The notes under the pieces were generated by a model that was not told the origin of the DNA, made no database searches, and saw only the letters and a list, made by a program, of their open reading frames with translations. From Candidatus Gastranaerophilales bacterium (GTDB taxonomy: Bacteria; Cyanobacteriota; Vampirovibrionia; Gastranaerophilales; Gastranaerophilaceae), in the NCBI GenBank assembly GCA_944322555.1, contig CALUPJ010000005.1:1-52867 (forward strand): a stretch of 52,867 bases of DNA. Direction: 5' to 3'. Shown here in pieces: positions 23,579 to 31,931 of this stretch; positions within the stretch are counted from its first letter, which is position 1; each line of letters opens with the position of its first letter. The position numbers were made by a program, and so were the translations under genes.

Positions 23579-24322
23579 ATGAAAAAAGAAACAGCAATAA
23601 TTATTCCCGCAAGATACGGTTCTTCAAGATTGGAGGGTAAGCCTCTTTTGAAAGCTGATAACAAGCCCATAATTCAGTGGGTTTGGGAAAAAGCGGGTAA
23701 ATGTCCGCTTGCGGACAGAGTCATTGTAGCAACAGATGACGAAAGAATTTATAACGCCTGCAGAGATTTTGGTGCGGAAGCAGAAATGACGTCAGCAGAA
23801 CATAAAAGCGGAAGCGACAGAATTGCGGAAGTTGCCCGAAGACACCCTGAAATTTCCTATATTATTAATCTTCAGGGAGATGAACCTTTAATTGAACAGT
23901 CTAACATAGAACTTGTAATTAAAGGAGTTAAAGAAGATGAAAATGCGGATGTTTCCACTCTTGTAAGAGAAATTAAAGACGAAGCCGAGGTTAATAATCC
24001 TAATCTTGTTAAATGCGTATTTGATATAAATCATTATGCAATGTATTTTTCGCGTTCCAAAATCCCGTATGAAAGAAACCTTAATAACGGAGAATGGAAG
24101 TTCTACGGACATTTAGGTATTTACGGTTACAAACGTGAAGCTTTATTTAAAATGACAAAACTTCCTCAATCTTCTTATGAAAAGGCGGAGAGTCTTGAAC
24201 AACTCAGAGCTTTGCAAAACGGGATGAAAATAAAGGTTGCGGTTGTTGATAATATTCCCGTCGGAATCGATACAATTGAAGACTTTGAAAAATTCAAAAC
24301 AATGGTTGAGACAAATAAATAA
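23579..24322 (+). CDS. kdsB: 3-deoxy-manno-octulosonate cytidylyltransferase
   Basis: 247 residues, full length. It activates Kdo as CMP-Kdo for lipid A glycosylation. Conserved motifs: IIPARYGSSRLEGKPL (8-23, CTP binding), ATDDERI, HKSGSDR (75-81), NLQGDEP (97-103) and the late GIDT (VPVGIDTIEDFEKF). A strong AGAAAGG site precedes the ATG. With lpxK 60 nt downstream and gmhA at 46.4 kb, it shows that this organism makes a Kdo-containing lipopolysaccharide. Confidence 0.96.
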   Translation: MKKETAIIIPARYGSSRLEGKPLLKADNKPIIQWVWEKAGKCPLADRVIVATDDERIYNACRDFGAEAEMTSAEHKSGSDRIAEVARRHPEISYIINLQGDEPLIEQSNIELVIKGVKEDENADVSTLVREIKDEAEVNNPNLVKCVFDINHYAMYFSRSKIPYERNLNNGEWKFYGHLGIYGYKREALFKMTKLPQSSYEKAESLEQLRALQNGMKIKVAVVDNIPVGIDTIEDFEKFKTMVETNK

Positions 24323-24382
24323 GAAAATTTTCCCGCACCGCTAATTGTTTTTGTTTTATAAAAGTCTAAAGAGGCCGGACAA

Positions 24383-25405
24383 TTGAATCTAAAAACGGAA
24401 ATCACAAAACTTCATTATACAAAAAAACCTAAGGGAATTTTATTTAAGCTGCTTAAATTTTTTTCTTTATTTTATGGTTTTGGAAGCGGACTAAAGAACT
24501 TTTTATATGATAAAAATCTTTTTCACCCCCGCCGTGTGGAAGCTTATGTAATCTCTATCGGTAATTTTACAACGGGCGGAGTCGGTAAAACACCGATTAC
24601 CGCAGAAATTGCAAAATATTTTATTGAAAGAAACGAACGTGTTGCAATAATTTCGCGAGGTTACGGAGGAAAATTAAACAAAAAGCAAGTAAACGTTATC
24701 TCAGACGGTATAAATCTGTTTTACAAAGCTGATATGGCCGGCGATGAGCCTTATTGGTTTGCCGTTAATCTTAATATGTGCGCTGTTTTAACCTGTGCGG
24801 ACAGATATAAAGCCGCAAAATATGCGGTTGAAAAACTCGGTGTTACTAAAATAATATTGGACGATGCCTTCCAACACAGAAAAATGTACAGAGACCTTGA
24901 TATAGTTCTCGTTGATTCCGAGAAATTTTTCGGAAACGAAAACCTTCTTCCCGCCGGCCCTCTAAGAGAAGGGCCGGAAGGATTTAAACGCATTGATAAA
25001 CTTGTAATTGTGAGTAAAAACACGGAGCATAAGAGAGCCGAAAAATTAGCGGAAATTCTGGAAAAGAAGCGACATATCAAGACATTGATTGCCAAAATTG
25101 AACCTGATTATGTGTACAATATAATTTCCGGTGAGCACTTACAGACAGGTCTGGAAATTACTGCACTTTCAGCGATAGGACAACCCGAACAGTTCTACAA
25201 ATTTCTTGAAAAAGATTATATACTTAAAGATAAATTAACATTCGATGACCATCATCAATACACAAAACAAGATATTGAAAATATTGAAGGCATTATCATA
25301 ACAACCGAGAAAGATGCGGTAAAACTTGCTCTCCTTAACAGACCTGACATATATGCGCTAAAGCTCAGAACAGTTTTGGATATTGAGCAGTTGAAAATAT
25401 ACTAA
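24383..25405 (+). CDS. lpxK: Tetraacyldisaccharide 4'-kinase
   Basis: 340 residues. It phosphorylates the 4' position of the lipid A disaccharide at the inner-membrane face. The P-loop is GNFTTGGVGKTP (60-71), followed by ISRGYGGK (90-97), GDEP, and DDAFQHR (160-166) with its essential aspartate; the late TTEKDAVKL motif is present. The N-terminal hydrophobic segment LLKFFSLFYGFG is the usual membrane anchor. The start is TTG at 24383 with GAGG 8 nt upstream, and no ATG is suitably placed. Confidence 0.95.
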   Translation: MNLKTEITKLHYTKKPKGILFKLLKFFSLFYGFGSGLKNFLYDKNLFHPRRVEAYVISIGNFTTGGVGKTPITAEIAKYFIERNERVAIISRGYGGKLNKKQVNVISDGINLFYKADMAGDEPYWFAVNLNMCAVLTCADRYKAAKYAVEKLGVTKIILDDAFQHRKMYRDLDIVLVDSEKFFGNENLLPAGPLREGPEGFKRIDKLVIVSKNTEHKRAEKLAEILEKKRHIKTLIAKIEPDYVYNIISGEHLQTGLEITALSAIGQPEQFYKFLEKDYILKDKLTFDDHHQYTKQDIENIEGIIITTEKDAVKLALLNRPDIYALKLRTVLDIEQLKIY

Positions 25406-25517
25406 ATCTTATTAATAGCAAATAAATCTTTTTCCGTAAAAGCTTTAAAACTTTCAGCCATGTTGAAAAAACACTAAATTAAATCCTGATTAAACTATCA
25501 TGATATTTATTTAACCG

Positions 25518-25526
25518 TGCTATAAT
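25518..25526 (+). promoter_or_regulatory. Extended -10 promoter of rnpB
   Basis: TGCTATAAT, ending 8 nt before the predicted 5' end of the RNA. No clear -35 box. Confidence 0.65.
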
Positions 25527-25534
25527 AAAAATAG

Positions 25535-25954
25535 AAATAAAGCAGCCGGATAATCGCGCCCGGCCGTGCAGAGCGGATTTATATCCGTTTTGCTAAAGCG
25601 GGTGAGGAAAGTCCGTGCATCCGAGGACAGACCGCCGGAGAAACTCCGGGCAGTGTGAGCTGGCGGATAGGACCACAGAAATGCAGGTAAATATATTTCA
25701 GTATATTTAACCGGAGACTGCCGATGGATTTTTTAATCACAGGCGATGGTGCAACGGTGAGGTAAGAGCATCACCAGCGGTATCGGAAGGTACCGGCTAG
25801 GCAACCCCCGGTCGGATGCAAGATTGAATAAGGCGTTTGAGGTGTCCGCCGAGCCTTAAAAATCGCTAGAGATTGGGAGTAATCCCAATACCAGACAGAT
25901 GATTATCAGGGATGCAAATCCTGAACAGAACACGGCTTATGAGCTGCTTTATTT
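25535..25954 (+). ncRNA. rnpB: RNase P RNA, bacterial class A
   Basis: The catalytic RNA of RNase P, about 420 nt. Diagnostic blocks are present in order: GAGGAAAGTCCGTGC (P4 5' side and CR-I), GGACAG, GGTAAGAGCATCACCAGC, GGCAACCCCC, then near the 3' end AGACAGATGATTAT and ACAGAACACGGCTTA (P4 3' side). The ends pair as P1, AAATAAAGCAGC with GCTGCTTTATTT. The ends are given from P1 and may be off by a few bases. It is convergent with pgi. Confidence 0.96.
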
Positions 25955-25964
25955 CTTTTATTAT

Positions 25965-27353
25965 TTATACCGAAGCCATTTTTTCCTGCAAAGTATTAGC
26001 AGATTCTTCATACCCTGCTCTGCCCATTAAGGCATATGTATAATTCTTTGCCTGCTCAACGCCCGGTTGATTGAACGTATTAATATTGTAAAGCTCACCT
26101 GCAATGGCGGTCTGAATTTCCAGCATATATAAAAGCTGAGCTACATTATATTCGTCTATTCTTTCAAGCGTAATAGTCATTGTAGGTCTTGAATAATCCG
26201 CCAGCGCAACACGCGTTGAATCAGCTTCCGCATTAATTAAATCATTAATCGTTTTTCCGCCAAGATAACCGATACCCGTGTATTCAAAAATCTTCGGAAT
26301 TTCAAGCGTTGTATCAAAATTTTCAACACGAATAAAAGTAATTACTTTATTATTCGGCCCTTCATTATACAACTGAATTTGCGAATGCTGGTCTGTTGCC
26401 CCTAAAGCCTTAATTGGCGTAGGCCCGACATTAACTTTCTCTCCCGCATTATTATATTCTTTGCCCAGAGATTCTGCCCACAATTGCACATACCAGTCGG
26501 AAACATACTTGAGTCTGCTTGAATAAGGCATCATTACTGATAAATTTTTCCTTTTTTTTGTATCCAAAAGATATTGTATTAATGCGCCCTGAGCCGCAAT
26601 ATTCTGATGAATATCGGTATTTTTAAGTGCCAGATCCATATCTTTAATACCGTTCATAATCTGGTCAATATCAAGACCTACCAGCGCAAACGGTACAAGC
26701 CCGACCGCTGAAAACACGGAAAATCTCCCGCCCACATCATCGGGAACCACGAATGTTTTATATCCTTCCTGATCGGCAAGCTGTCTTAAAACTCCGACTT
26801 TTTTATCGGTCGTTGCAACCATATTTTTTCTGTAGTTATCGCCGAGTTCTTTTTCAAGTCTGTCTTTAATAATCATATATTGCGACATCGTCTCTGCCGT
26901 AGAACCGGATTTGGTAATAACATTAACGAGTGTTCTTTTTAAATCAAGCAAGTCCAAAAGTCCGTTTATTGCATCAGGATCAATATTATCCAGAAAGAAA
27001 ATTCTTGGCAGACCGTTTCTTTGTTCGGGAGTCAGCAGATTCCAATAAGGTTTAAGAAGGGCTTCCGTAACTGCAAGCCCGCCCAGAGCCGAACCGCCGA
27101 TACCGAGAACAAGAATATTGTCAAATCGTCCTTCAACCATAGATGCAAATTCTTTTACATACCATACCGTTTCTTCATTATAGCCTAGATTCATCCATTG
27201 CAGCCACTGCCCGGGTTTATCTTTTCGCTGGTTTAAATTTTTGATTATTTCGGAAATTTTATATTTGTAATTCTCAAATTCCTGATTTAAGTTTAAACCG
27301 TTTTCTTCACCGATAATCATCGAATCCGTGTTTCTGCAATTTAATTTAATCAT
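25965..27353 (-). CDS. pgi: Glucose-6-phosphate isomerase
   Basis: 462 residues from the ATG at 27353. AGAAAGG lies 6 nt upstream, and an in-frame TTG two codons earlier touches that site and is less likely. It interconverts glucose-6-phosphate and fructose-6-phosphate. Motifs: GIGGSALGG (84-92), TKSGSTAET (147-155, phosphate binding), GGRFSVFSAVG, and the TDQHSQIQLYNEGP block with the active-site His. The length matches the shorter bacterial form, and with pyk it supports a standard glycolytic route. Confidence 0.96.
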   Translation of the reverse strand: MIKLNCRNTDSMIIGEENGLNLNQEFENYKYKISEIIKNLNQRKDKPGQWLQWMNLGYNEETVWYVKEFASMVEGRFDNILVLGIGGSALGGLAVTEALLKPYWNLLTPEQRNGLPRIFFLDNIDPDAINGLLDLLDLKRTLVNVITKSGSTAETMSQYMIIKDRLEKELGDNYRKNMVATTDKKVGVLRQLADQEGYKTFVVPDDVGGRFSVFSAVGLVPFALVGLDIDQIMNGIKDMDLALKNTDIHQNIAAQGALIQYLLDTKKRKNLSVMMPYSSRLKYVSDWYVQLWAESLGKEYNNAGEKVNVGPTPIKALGATDQHSQIQLYNEGPNNKVITFIRVENFDTTLEIPKIFEYTGIGYLGGKTINDLINAEADSTRVALADYSRPTMTITLERIDEYNVAQLLYMLEIQTAIAGELYNINTFNQPGVEQAKNYTYALMGRAGYEESANTLQEKMASV

Positions 27354-27479
27354 TTTCAACCTTTCTGTTTCCGGTACCCTTTCTTTAATTGTACTATTAA
27401 CAATTATTTTTTCAAGAGCCGACTATTTAGTATTGGTGCTGTCTTTGGGGATAATAGCAATATTTTTTTATATTTGTTG

Positions 27480-27485
27480 TAAAAT
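27480..27485 (+). promoter_or_regulatory. -10 box of an apparently leaderless gene
   Basis: TAAAAT followed by exactly 7 nt and then GTG (27493). The geometry is the same as at mutL and nadK. Confidence 0.4.
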
Positions 27486-27492
27486 ACTAATT

Positions 27493-27828
27493 GTGAAAAA
27501 CTTAGTAAAAATATTATTTATATTTTTGAGCTTTTTATTTTTGCAGGGAATATGCCAGAAAGATACTCCGTGCATTGTTTCCATTCCCGGCAATTATATC
27601 GGAAGCAGCAGTCAGAATGCAGTACTGGCTGCAGAAGGGGTAAATGAAAATATAGTTGCATACTCCCAGAATGACGAACAGTCAAACACTGTTTGTAATA
27701 AGCATTTAGGAACTCCCGTAAATTATCGTACAAATATTTTCAACAAAAATACCTCTCAAATCCAAAGAGGTAACATCCATAATATATATGCAAAATTAAC
27801 AACAGAAATTTTTATCCGTGCTCCTTAG
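27493..27828 (+). CDS. Small exported protein of unknown function
   Basis: 111 residues from a GTG at 27493. The open frame continues upstream to 27328 but would then overlap pgi antisense. From the GTG, the first 20 residues make a good signal peptide (KNLVKILFIFLSFLFLQGI). The mature part is short, with Cys at three positions (CQ, PC, VC) and many Asn, Ser, Thr and Gln. A lipobox is not clear. No Shine-Dalgarno is present; a -10 box lies 7 nt upstream. The coding call is moderate and the family is not recognised. oadG follows 54 nt later. Confidence 0.55.
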   Translation: MKNLVKILFIFLSFLFLQGICQKDTPCIVSIPGNYIGSSSQNAVLAAEGVNENIVAYSQNDEQSNTVCNKHLGTPVNYRTNIFNKNTSQIQRGNIHNIYAKLTTEIFIRAP

Positions 27829-27882
27829 CCTTTTCTTATTTACAGAAAATTAAGAATACAGAAAAGGAAAAAGGAGAAAATT

Positions 27883-28131
27883 ATGGATTTAACGTTATTA
27901 AAAGACGGAATTTTTGTAATGATTATCGGTATGGGTACGGTATTTGTATTCCTCACGGTAATGATTTGGGTTATGGAATTAAACGGAAAATTTTTACAGA
28001 TTATTAATAAATTCTTCCCCGAAGAAATTCCGGTTGAAAAGAAACCTGTTAAAAGCAACGCAAAAAATGAAGATGAAGAAGTTGCTCTCGCAATTGCCTG
28101 TGCAATGGCTAAAGCAGGCAAAGCCGCTTAA
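27883..28131 (+). CDS. oadG: OadG-like small subunit of a sodium-pumping decarboxylase
   Basis: 82 residues. A single membrane helix (residues about 10-32, FVMIIGMGTVFVFLTVMIWV) with the MGTVFVFL pattern is characteristic of OadG/gamma subunits, which bridge the carboxyltransferase and the membrane beta subunit. The tail is charged and ends EVALAIACAMAKAGKAA. Other subunits (OadA, OadB, biotin carrier) are not adjacent, so the partners must be elsewhere. GGAG precedes the ATG and a shared terminator follows. Confidence 0.85.
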   Translation: MDLTLLKDGIFVMIIGMGTVFVFLTVMIWVMELNGKFLQIINKFFPEEIPVEKKPVKSNAKNEDEEVALAIACAMAKAGKAA

Positions 28132-28148
28132 TTGTTTTCTAAATATAC

Positions 28149-28178
28149 AAAAAGCCGGAAATTTAATTCCGGCTTTTT
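28149..28178. terminator. Bidirectional terminator between oadG and the dehydratase-type gene
   Basis: A perfect 12-bp stem AAAAAGCCGGAA/TTCCGGCTTTTT with a 6-nt loop. T-runs on both strands serve the two convergent genes. Confidence 0.85.
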
Positions 28179-28184
28179 TAATTA

Positions 28185-29357
28185 TTAAACTCTTGTTTTA
28201 TTTTTCCCCGCCTTAACTCTTTTTTTGCGGCGCATTAAGTCAACAAATGCCTCAAGTCTCGTAATATAACCGGCTTTTCCTGTCTGCTCATCCATAACCA
28301 GTGTGAGAAGAGGAATTTCATGCTCGCCTCTTATCGTCGGGAAAATATTTTGTGACATAATTTCAGGCATACAGGTAAACGGAGAAATGTGAATAATTCC
28401 GTCCTTGCCGTGTTCATCCGCAAAAACGACATCCGAAACACATTCCAAAGCATCTCCGCCAATGTCTCGCATAAGATATGGCTTTGCCATACGTTCCGCA
28501 CGCTGAAGATGTGTTTCCGGCGGCCTGAAAGCTTTCGGAATAATTGCATCTTTCAAAAAGCTGCCCACAGTTAAACTTCTGCGTGTTTCAACACCCATAC
28601 GTCCGAGTTCACGCTCAATATTCTGGTTTGAAAACTCGTCATTTACAAGGAATATCTCACCCGTTAGATCAACATGCAGAACTTCACGGTTTACATCTAT
28701 TTCGGTTTTTTCGATTTCCTTAAGTGCAGCTTCATAAGCCTTGTGCAGGTCATGCGTTGAGTTTGCTTTATCAATCATCCGCAAAGCCTTCTTGTAATTT
28801 TTTTCCGCATCACCGAAATGAACTTCTCTTGCCCTATAGTAAGAAAGGGCTCTGTCTAAATCATCAATTGCAAAAATCTTCCTCATAGTAATATTAATTG
28901 CACGTAAAATCAAAATCGGATCATTTTTGCCGGAGATTTCTTTCAAAAATTTATACAAACCTTTAATTCCATCATAGAGTGAAAGCTCTATATAATTGGC
29001 ATTGTAACCCAAATCTTTAAGCGTTGTCTGAATATTTGTTCCATACTCCCCGAGTCTGCAAATACCTGGAGAAGTTATCATCGCAACATAATCAGCACCG
29101 CCTTCAATTGCTTCTATAAAGTTCCCTAAAATAAGCTTGTAGGGAAGGCATACAGCTTCCGGCGAATTTTTTGTTCCGTATGACAGGGTTTTTTTATTAG
29201 TATACGGCGGAATATAAGGTTCTACACCTATTTTGCGCAGACCTGCCGACCAGGCTATTGAAATAGTACCCATATGAGGAAATGCGACTTTAATTTTTTG
29301 TCCTTTTTTTCTTTTTATTCCGATTCCCGCTTTTGCCCCTTTTGTACCTTTAGCCAT
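28185..29357 (-). CDS. 2-hydroxyacyl-CoA dehydratase/CoA protein activase family protein
   Basis: 390 residues. After a basic N-terminus (about 20 residues), KVAFPHMGTISIAW begins the family domain. Three conserved Cys contexts, NSPEAVCLPYK, SPGICRLGEYG and HISPFTCMPEI, are those expected to hold or sit near a [4Fe-4S] cluster in HgdB/COG3581-like proteins. Members are linked to radical dehydration of 2-hydroxyacyl-CoA, but many stand-alone ones have no assigned substrate. No ASKHA-type activase gene is adjacent. It has a GGGGG site and shares its upstream region with divergent mutL. The exact reaction is unknown. Confidence 0.8.
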   Translation of the reverse strand: MAKGTKGAKAGIGIKRKKGQKIKVAFPHMGTISIAWSAGLRKIGVEPYIPPYTNKKTLSYGTKNSPEAVCLPYKLILGNFIEAIEGGADYVAMITSPGICRLGEYGTNIQTTLKDLGYNANYIELSLYDGIKGLYKFLKEISGKNDPILILRAINITMRKIFAIDDLDRALSYYRAREVHFGDAEKNYKKALRMIDKANSTHDLHKAYEAALKEIEKTEIDVNREVLHVDLTGEIFLVNDEFSNQNIERELGRMGVETRRSLTVGSFLKDAIIPKAFRPPETHLQRAERMAKPYLMRDIGGDALECVSDVVFADEHGKDGIIHISPFTCMPEIMSQNIFPTIRGEHEIPLLTLVMDEQTGKAGYITRLEAFVDLMRRKKRVKAGKNKTRV

Positions 29358-29408
29358 TCATATTCCCCCTTTGCATAACTATATTATACCTCAAAAAGAA
29401 TTTTGGTA

Positions 29409-29414
29409 TATAAT
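29409..29414 (+). promoter_or_regulatory. -10 box of leaderless mutL
   Basis: TATAAT followed by exactly 7 nt and ATG (29422). Transcription would start at or next to the A of the start codon. There is no ribosome site. Confidence 0.6.
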
Positions 29415-29421
29415 AATTTCT

Positions 29422-31257
29422 ATGGGAAGAATCGTTCAACTGTCAAAAAACGTAATTAACCAGATTGCTGCGGGAGAAGTCATTGAGAGACCTTTCTCTG
29501 TAGTTAAGGAGCTTGCGGAAAATTCTATTGATGCGGAAGCTTCCAAAATAAGTATTGAAATCTCCAACGAGTGCAGAAATATTCGTGTTGCCGATAACGG
29601 TTCGGGGATACATCCTGATGATATCCTGCTTGCATTTTCAAAACACGCAACAAGCAAAATCCAAACAGGAGAAGATTTGTATGCCGTAAAAACAATGGGG
29701 TTTCGCGGGGAAGCGCTTGCAAGTATAATCTCAATTGCCAGACTGACTTGCATAACAAGGACAAAAGATTTTGATTGCGGTACAAAAGTCGAATGTGAAA
29801 ATTCTGAAGTAAAAAAAGCACAAACAGGATGTGCCGTCGGAACTATAATGGATATAAGAGATTTATTTTATAATATACCTGCTAGATTAAAGTTTTTAAA
29901 ATCCGCAAAAACAGAGTTTGCATACATAAATGAACTTATACAATCACTTGCACTTGCACATCCCGAAGTCGCGTTTGAGCTTAAGAATAACGGGAAATCC
30001 GTGCTCAAAACCACCGGACAAAATAATATTCTGCAAACTGTTAAAGAAATCTTCGGAGATGAAACTCCAAAACATTTAAGAGAAGTTCTGAAAACAGACA
30101 AACTTTCCGGATTCAGAATTTCCGGATATATAAGTACGCCGGACTATACAAGAGCCAGTAAAAAAGATTATTATACATATGTAAATTCCCGCGCCGTTAA
30201 ATGTCCCGTATTCCAGAAAGCCGTTGATATGGTATACCGCGACCTTATCGGTTCGAAATACCCGTTTATAATCCTTAATCTGGAACTTCCGCCCGAAGAT
30301 GTAGACGTAAATGTTCACCCCGCAAAGAAAGAAGTAAGATATAAAAATCCTAACCAGATTTTTAACTTTATTCATTCTGCCGTTAACTCTTCATTATCCG
30401 CCGCAGACTCCAAAACAGGAGCCGGGGTAAATAACGGGGTAAATAACGGGAATAATTTAGACCAATCTGCCAATATGCATTTAGAAAATACGGCAGAAAC
30501 AAATAATAAAAGTAATTTTGCCCGACCGGCATATTCGCAGGATTTATCAAATGTAAAATCGTTTTTGCCCGGGGAAGATATTTTTGTAGAGGAAGATACC
30601 AATGTCGCAGATATTTTTAAAAAACCTCCCGTTGTTACGGAACTAAAAATTCCGCAAAATCCGCATATTCAGAAAAAATTTATTCCCGAACATACAATAG
30701 AGTCTGAAGAAATTATTATCGGGCAGTACAAAAAAACTTATATCCTGATAGAAAGAGAAGAAGGGTTGGAAATTGTTGACCAGCATATTGCGGATGAAAG
30801 ATATATTTATGAACAGTTAAAAAAATCAAAAAATATTGATTGCCAGATATTGTTTATTTCAGATGTTATTGAGATTTCACCCGGAGACAGAGAGCTCTTG
30901 GAAGCTAATAAAGATAAATTACTGAAATTCGGTTATGATATAGAATTTACTCCGAATAACGAAGCGGTATTCAAAAAAGTTCCGCAATTACTCTCAAAAG
31001 TCCCGACCAGAGAAATTCTTGCTGATATTTTAGAAAATATTTCCGGCGATATTGACAATATAGAAGAACGTCTTCTGATTACAACAGCCTGCAAATCAGC
31101 TGTTAAGGCAAATACTTATCTTAACAATTTTCAAATGCAGGAGATTATAAAAAATTGGAGAAAATGCGAAAAACCATTTACATGCCCTCACGGAAGACCA
31201 ATATCAAAAATAATAGAACATAAAGATATTGCAAAGTTCTTTCAGAGAAATAAATAG
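29422..31257 (+). CDS. mutL: DNA mismatch repair protein MutL with endonuclease motif
   Basis: 611 residues from the ATG at 29422, which gives the standard N-terminus MGRIVQLSKNVINQIAAGEV. An upstream in-frame start at 29371 would lie before the -10 box. GHKL ATPase motifs: Glu30/Asn34 (VKELAENSIDA), VADNGSGI (57-63), GFRGEALASI (93-102). An Asn/Gly linker runs about 325-400. The C-terminal domain has DQHIADERYIYE (453-464), the MutL metal-binding endonuclease motif with Ile in place of the usual Ala, and CPHGRP (588-593). So it nicks DNA itself and needs no MutH. mutS is not in the window. Confidence 0.96.
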   Translation: MGRIVQLSKNVINQIAAGEVIERPFSVVKELAENSIDAEASKISIEISNECRNIRVADNGSGIHPDDILLAFSKHATSKIQTGEDLYAVKTMGFRGEALASIISIARLTCITRTKDFDCGTKVECENSEVKKAQTGCAVGTIMDIRDLFYNIPARLKFLKSAKTEFAYINELIQSLALAHPEVAFELKNNGKSVLKTTGQNNILQTVKEIFGDETPKHLREVLKTDKLSGFRISGYISTPDYTRASKKDYYTYVNSRAVKCPVFQKAVDMVYRDLIGSKYPFIILNLELPPEDVDVNVHPAKKEVRYKNPNQIFNFIHSAVNSSLSAADSKTGAGVNNGVNNGNNLDQSANMHLENTAETNNKSNFARPAYSQDLSNVKSFLPGEDIFVEEDTNVADIFKKPPVVTELKIPQNPHIQKKFIPEHTIESEEIIIGQYKKTYILIEREEGLEIVDQHIADERYIYEQLKKSKNIDCQILFISDVIEISPGDRELLEANKDKLLKFGYDIEFTPNNEAVFKKVPQLLSKVPTREILADILENISGDIDNIEERLLITTACKSAVKANTYLNNFQMQEIIKNWRKCEKPFTCPHGRPISKIIEHKDIAKFFQRNK

Positions 31258-31274
31258 TTAAAATTTTCAGCATT

Positions 31275-31303
31275 CTCAATTTGTAACATTTTCGTTACAA
31301 TTG
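31275..31303. other. Imperfect inverted repeat CTCAATTTGTAAC / GTTACAATTGAG
   Basis: The two arms pair with one bulged base around ATTTTC, 18 nt after the mutL stop. A weak terminator of mutL or a site for the next gene are both possible. Confidence 0.4.
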
Positions 31304-31390
31304 AGACTTCAAAAAGCAATTTTTTATTGTTTAATGTTTTATAAGAATTATAGAAGGTAGTAAAAAATTTTATAGAAAGCAGGTAAATGT

Positions 31391-31867
31391 ATGGAACCAG
31401 TTCAAAATGTAGGAACAGTAGATTATGCAATGACAGTTCCGCAAAATCAAAATCAAATGCAAGGTTATGAAGATTATTCTTCAATGCCAATGGTGTATGA
31501 TCCGGTTGTAGAAGAAAAAAAGGCTTCAGCCTCAAGCGGTAAAGGTTTGATGGCATTAGGAGCTTTAGCTCTGGCAGGAATAGCATTATATGGCGGGTTT
31601 AGATGGGGTAAATCAAAAGTTGCAAAAGATATACCTGAGGAGTTGGCAAAAGCAAAAGAAGAGCTTGCAAAACTACAAAAAAATAATGATGAAGCATACA
31701 AAATAGCCGGTGAAAAAACAAGCCTGAATCCAGGACTAAGAAAAAGATGCGACAGAATTCAAAAGGCCTTAAAACCGGAAGATGCAAAAGTTGAAGATAA
31801 AGTAGATGATATCGCTAAGAAAGCCGAAGAAACCGCAGCAAAAACAGAAGAAACTGCTGCAAAATAA
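31391..31867 (+). CDS. Single-pass membrane protein with coiled-coil and Ala/Glu/Lys repeat tail
   Basis: 158 residues. An N-terminal polar region rich in Gln, Asn and Met (1-50) precedes a Gly/Ala membrane helix at 52-70 (GLMALGALALAGIALYGGF), then RWGK and a predicted coiled coil (EELAKAKEELAKLQKNND). The tail carries KAEETAAK-type repeats. There is no cleavable signal, so the helix probably anchors the protein. I do not recognise a family. AGCAGG precedes the ATG. An 18-nt upstream stretch is nearly the same as one before speD (31349-31366 against 43439-43456). Confidence 0.75.
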   Translation: MEPVQNVGTVDYAMTVPQNQNQMQGYEDYSSMPMVYDPVVEEKKASASSGKGLMALGALALAGIALYGGFRWGKSKVAKDIPEELAKAKEELAKLQKNNDEAYKIAGEKTSLNPGLRKRCDRIQKALKPEDAKVEDKVDDIAKKAEETAAKTEETAAK

Positions 31868-31895
31868 TTGATTTGAATAAACATACAATGCCTGA

Positions 31896-31923
31896 CAGAG
31901 AATAACCGTTGTGTTATTCTCTG
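31896..31923. terminator. Terminator after the coiled-coil membrane protein gene
   Basis: A perfect 11-bp stem CAGAGAATAAC/GTTATTCTCTG with a 6-nt loop, followed by TTTT. It lies between two convergent genes. Confidence 0.8.
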
Positions 31924-31931
31924 TTTTAATA

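Noticed and set aside
27328..27492. N-terminal extension of the small exported protein gene antisense to pgi
   Set aside because: It would overlap the pgi start on the other strand, has no ribosome site, and pushes the clear signal peptide into the middle of the protein.
29436..30602. Several long antisense frames inside mutL
   Set aside because: They mirror the mutL codons, have no ribosome sites and show no recognisable domain.
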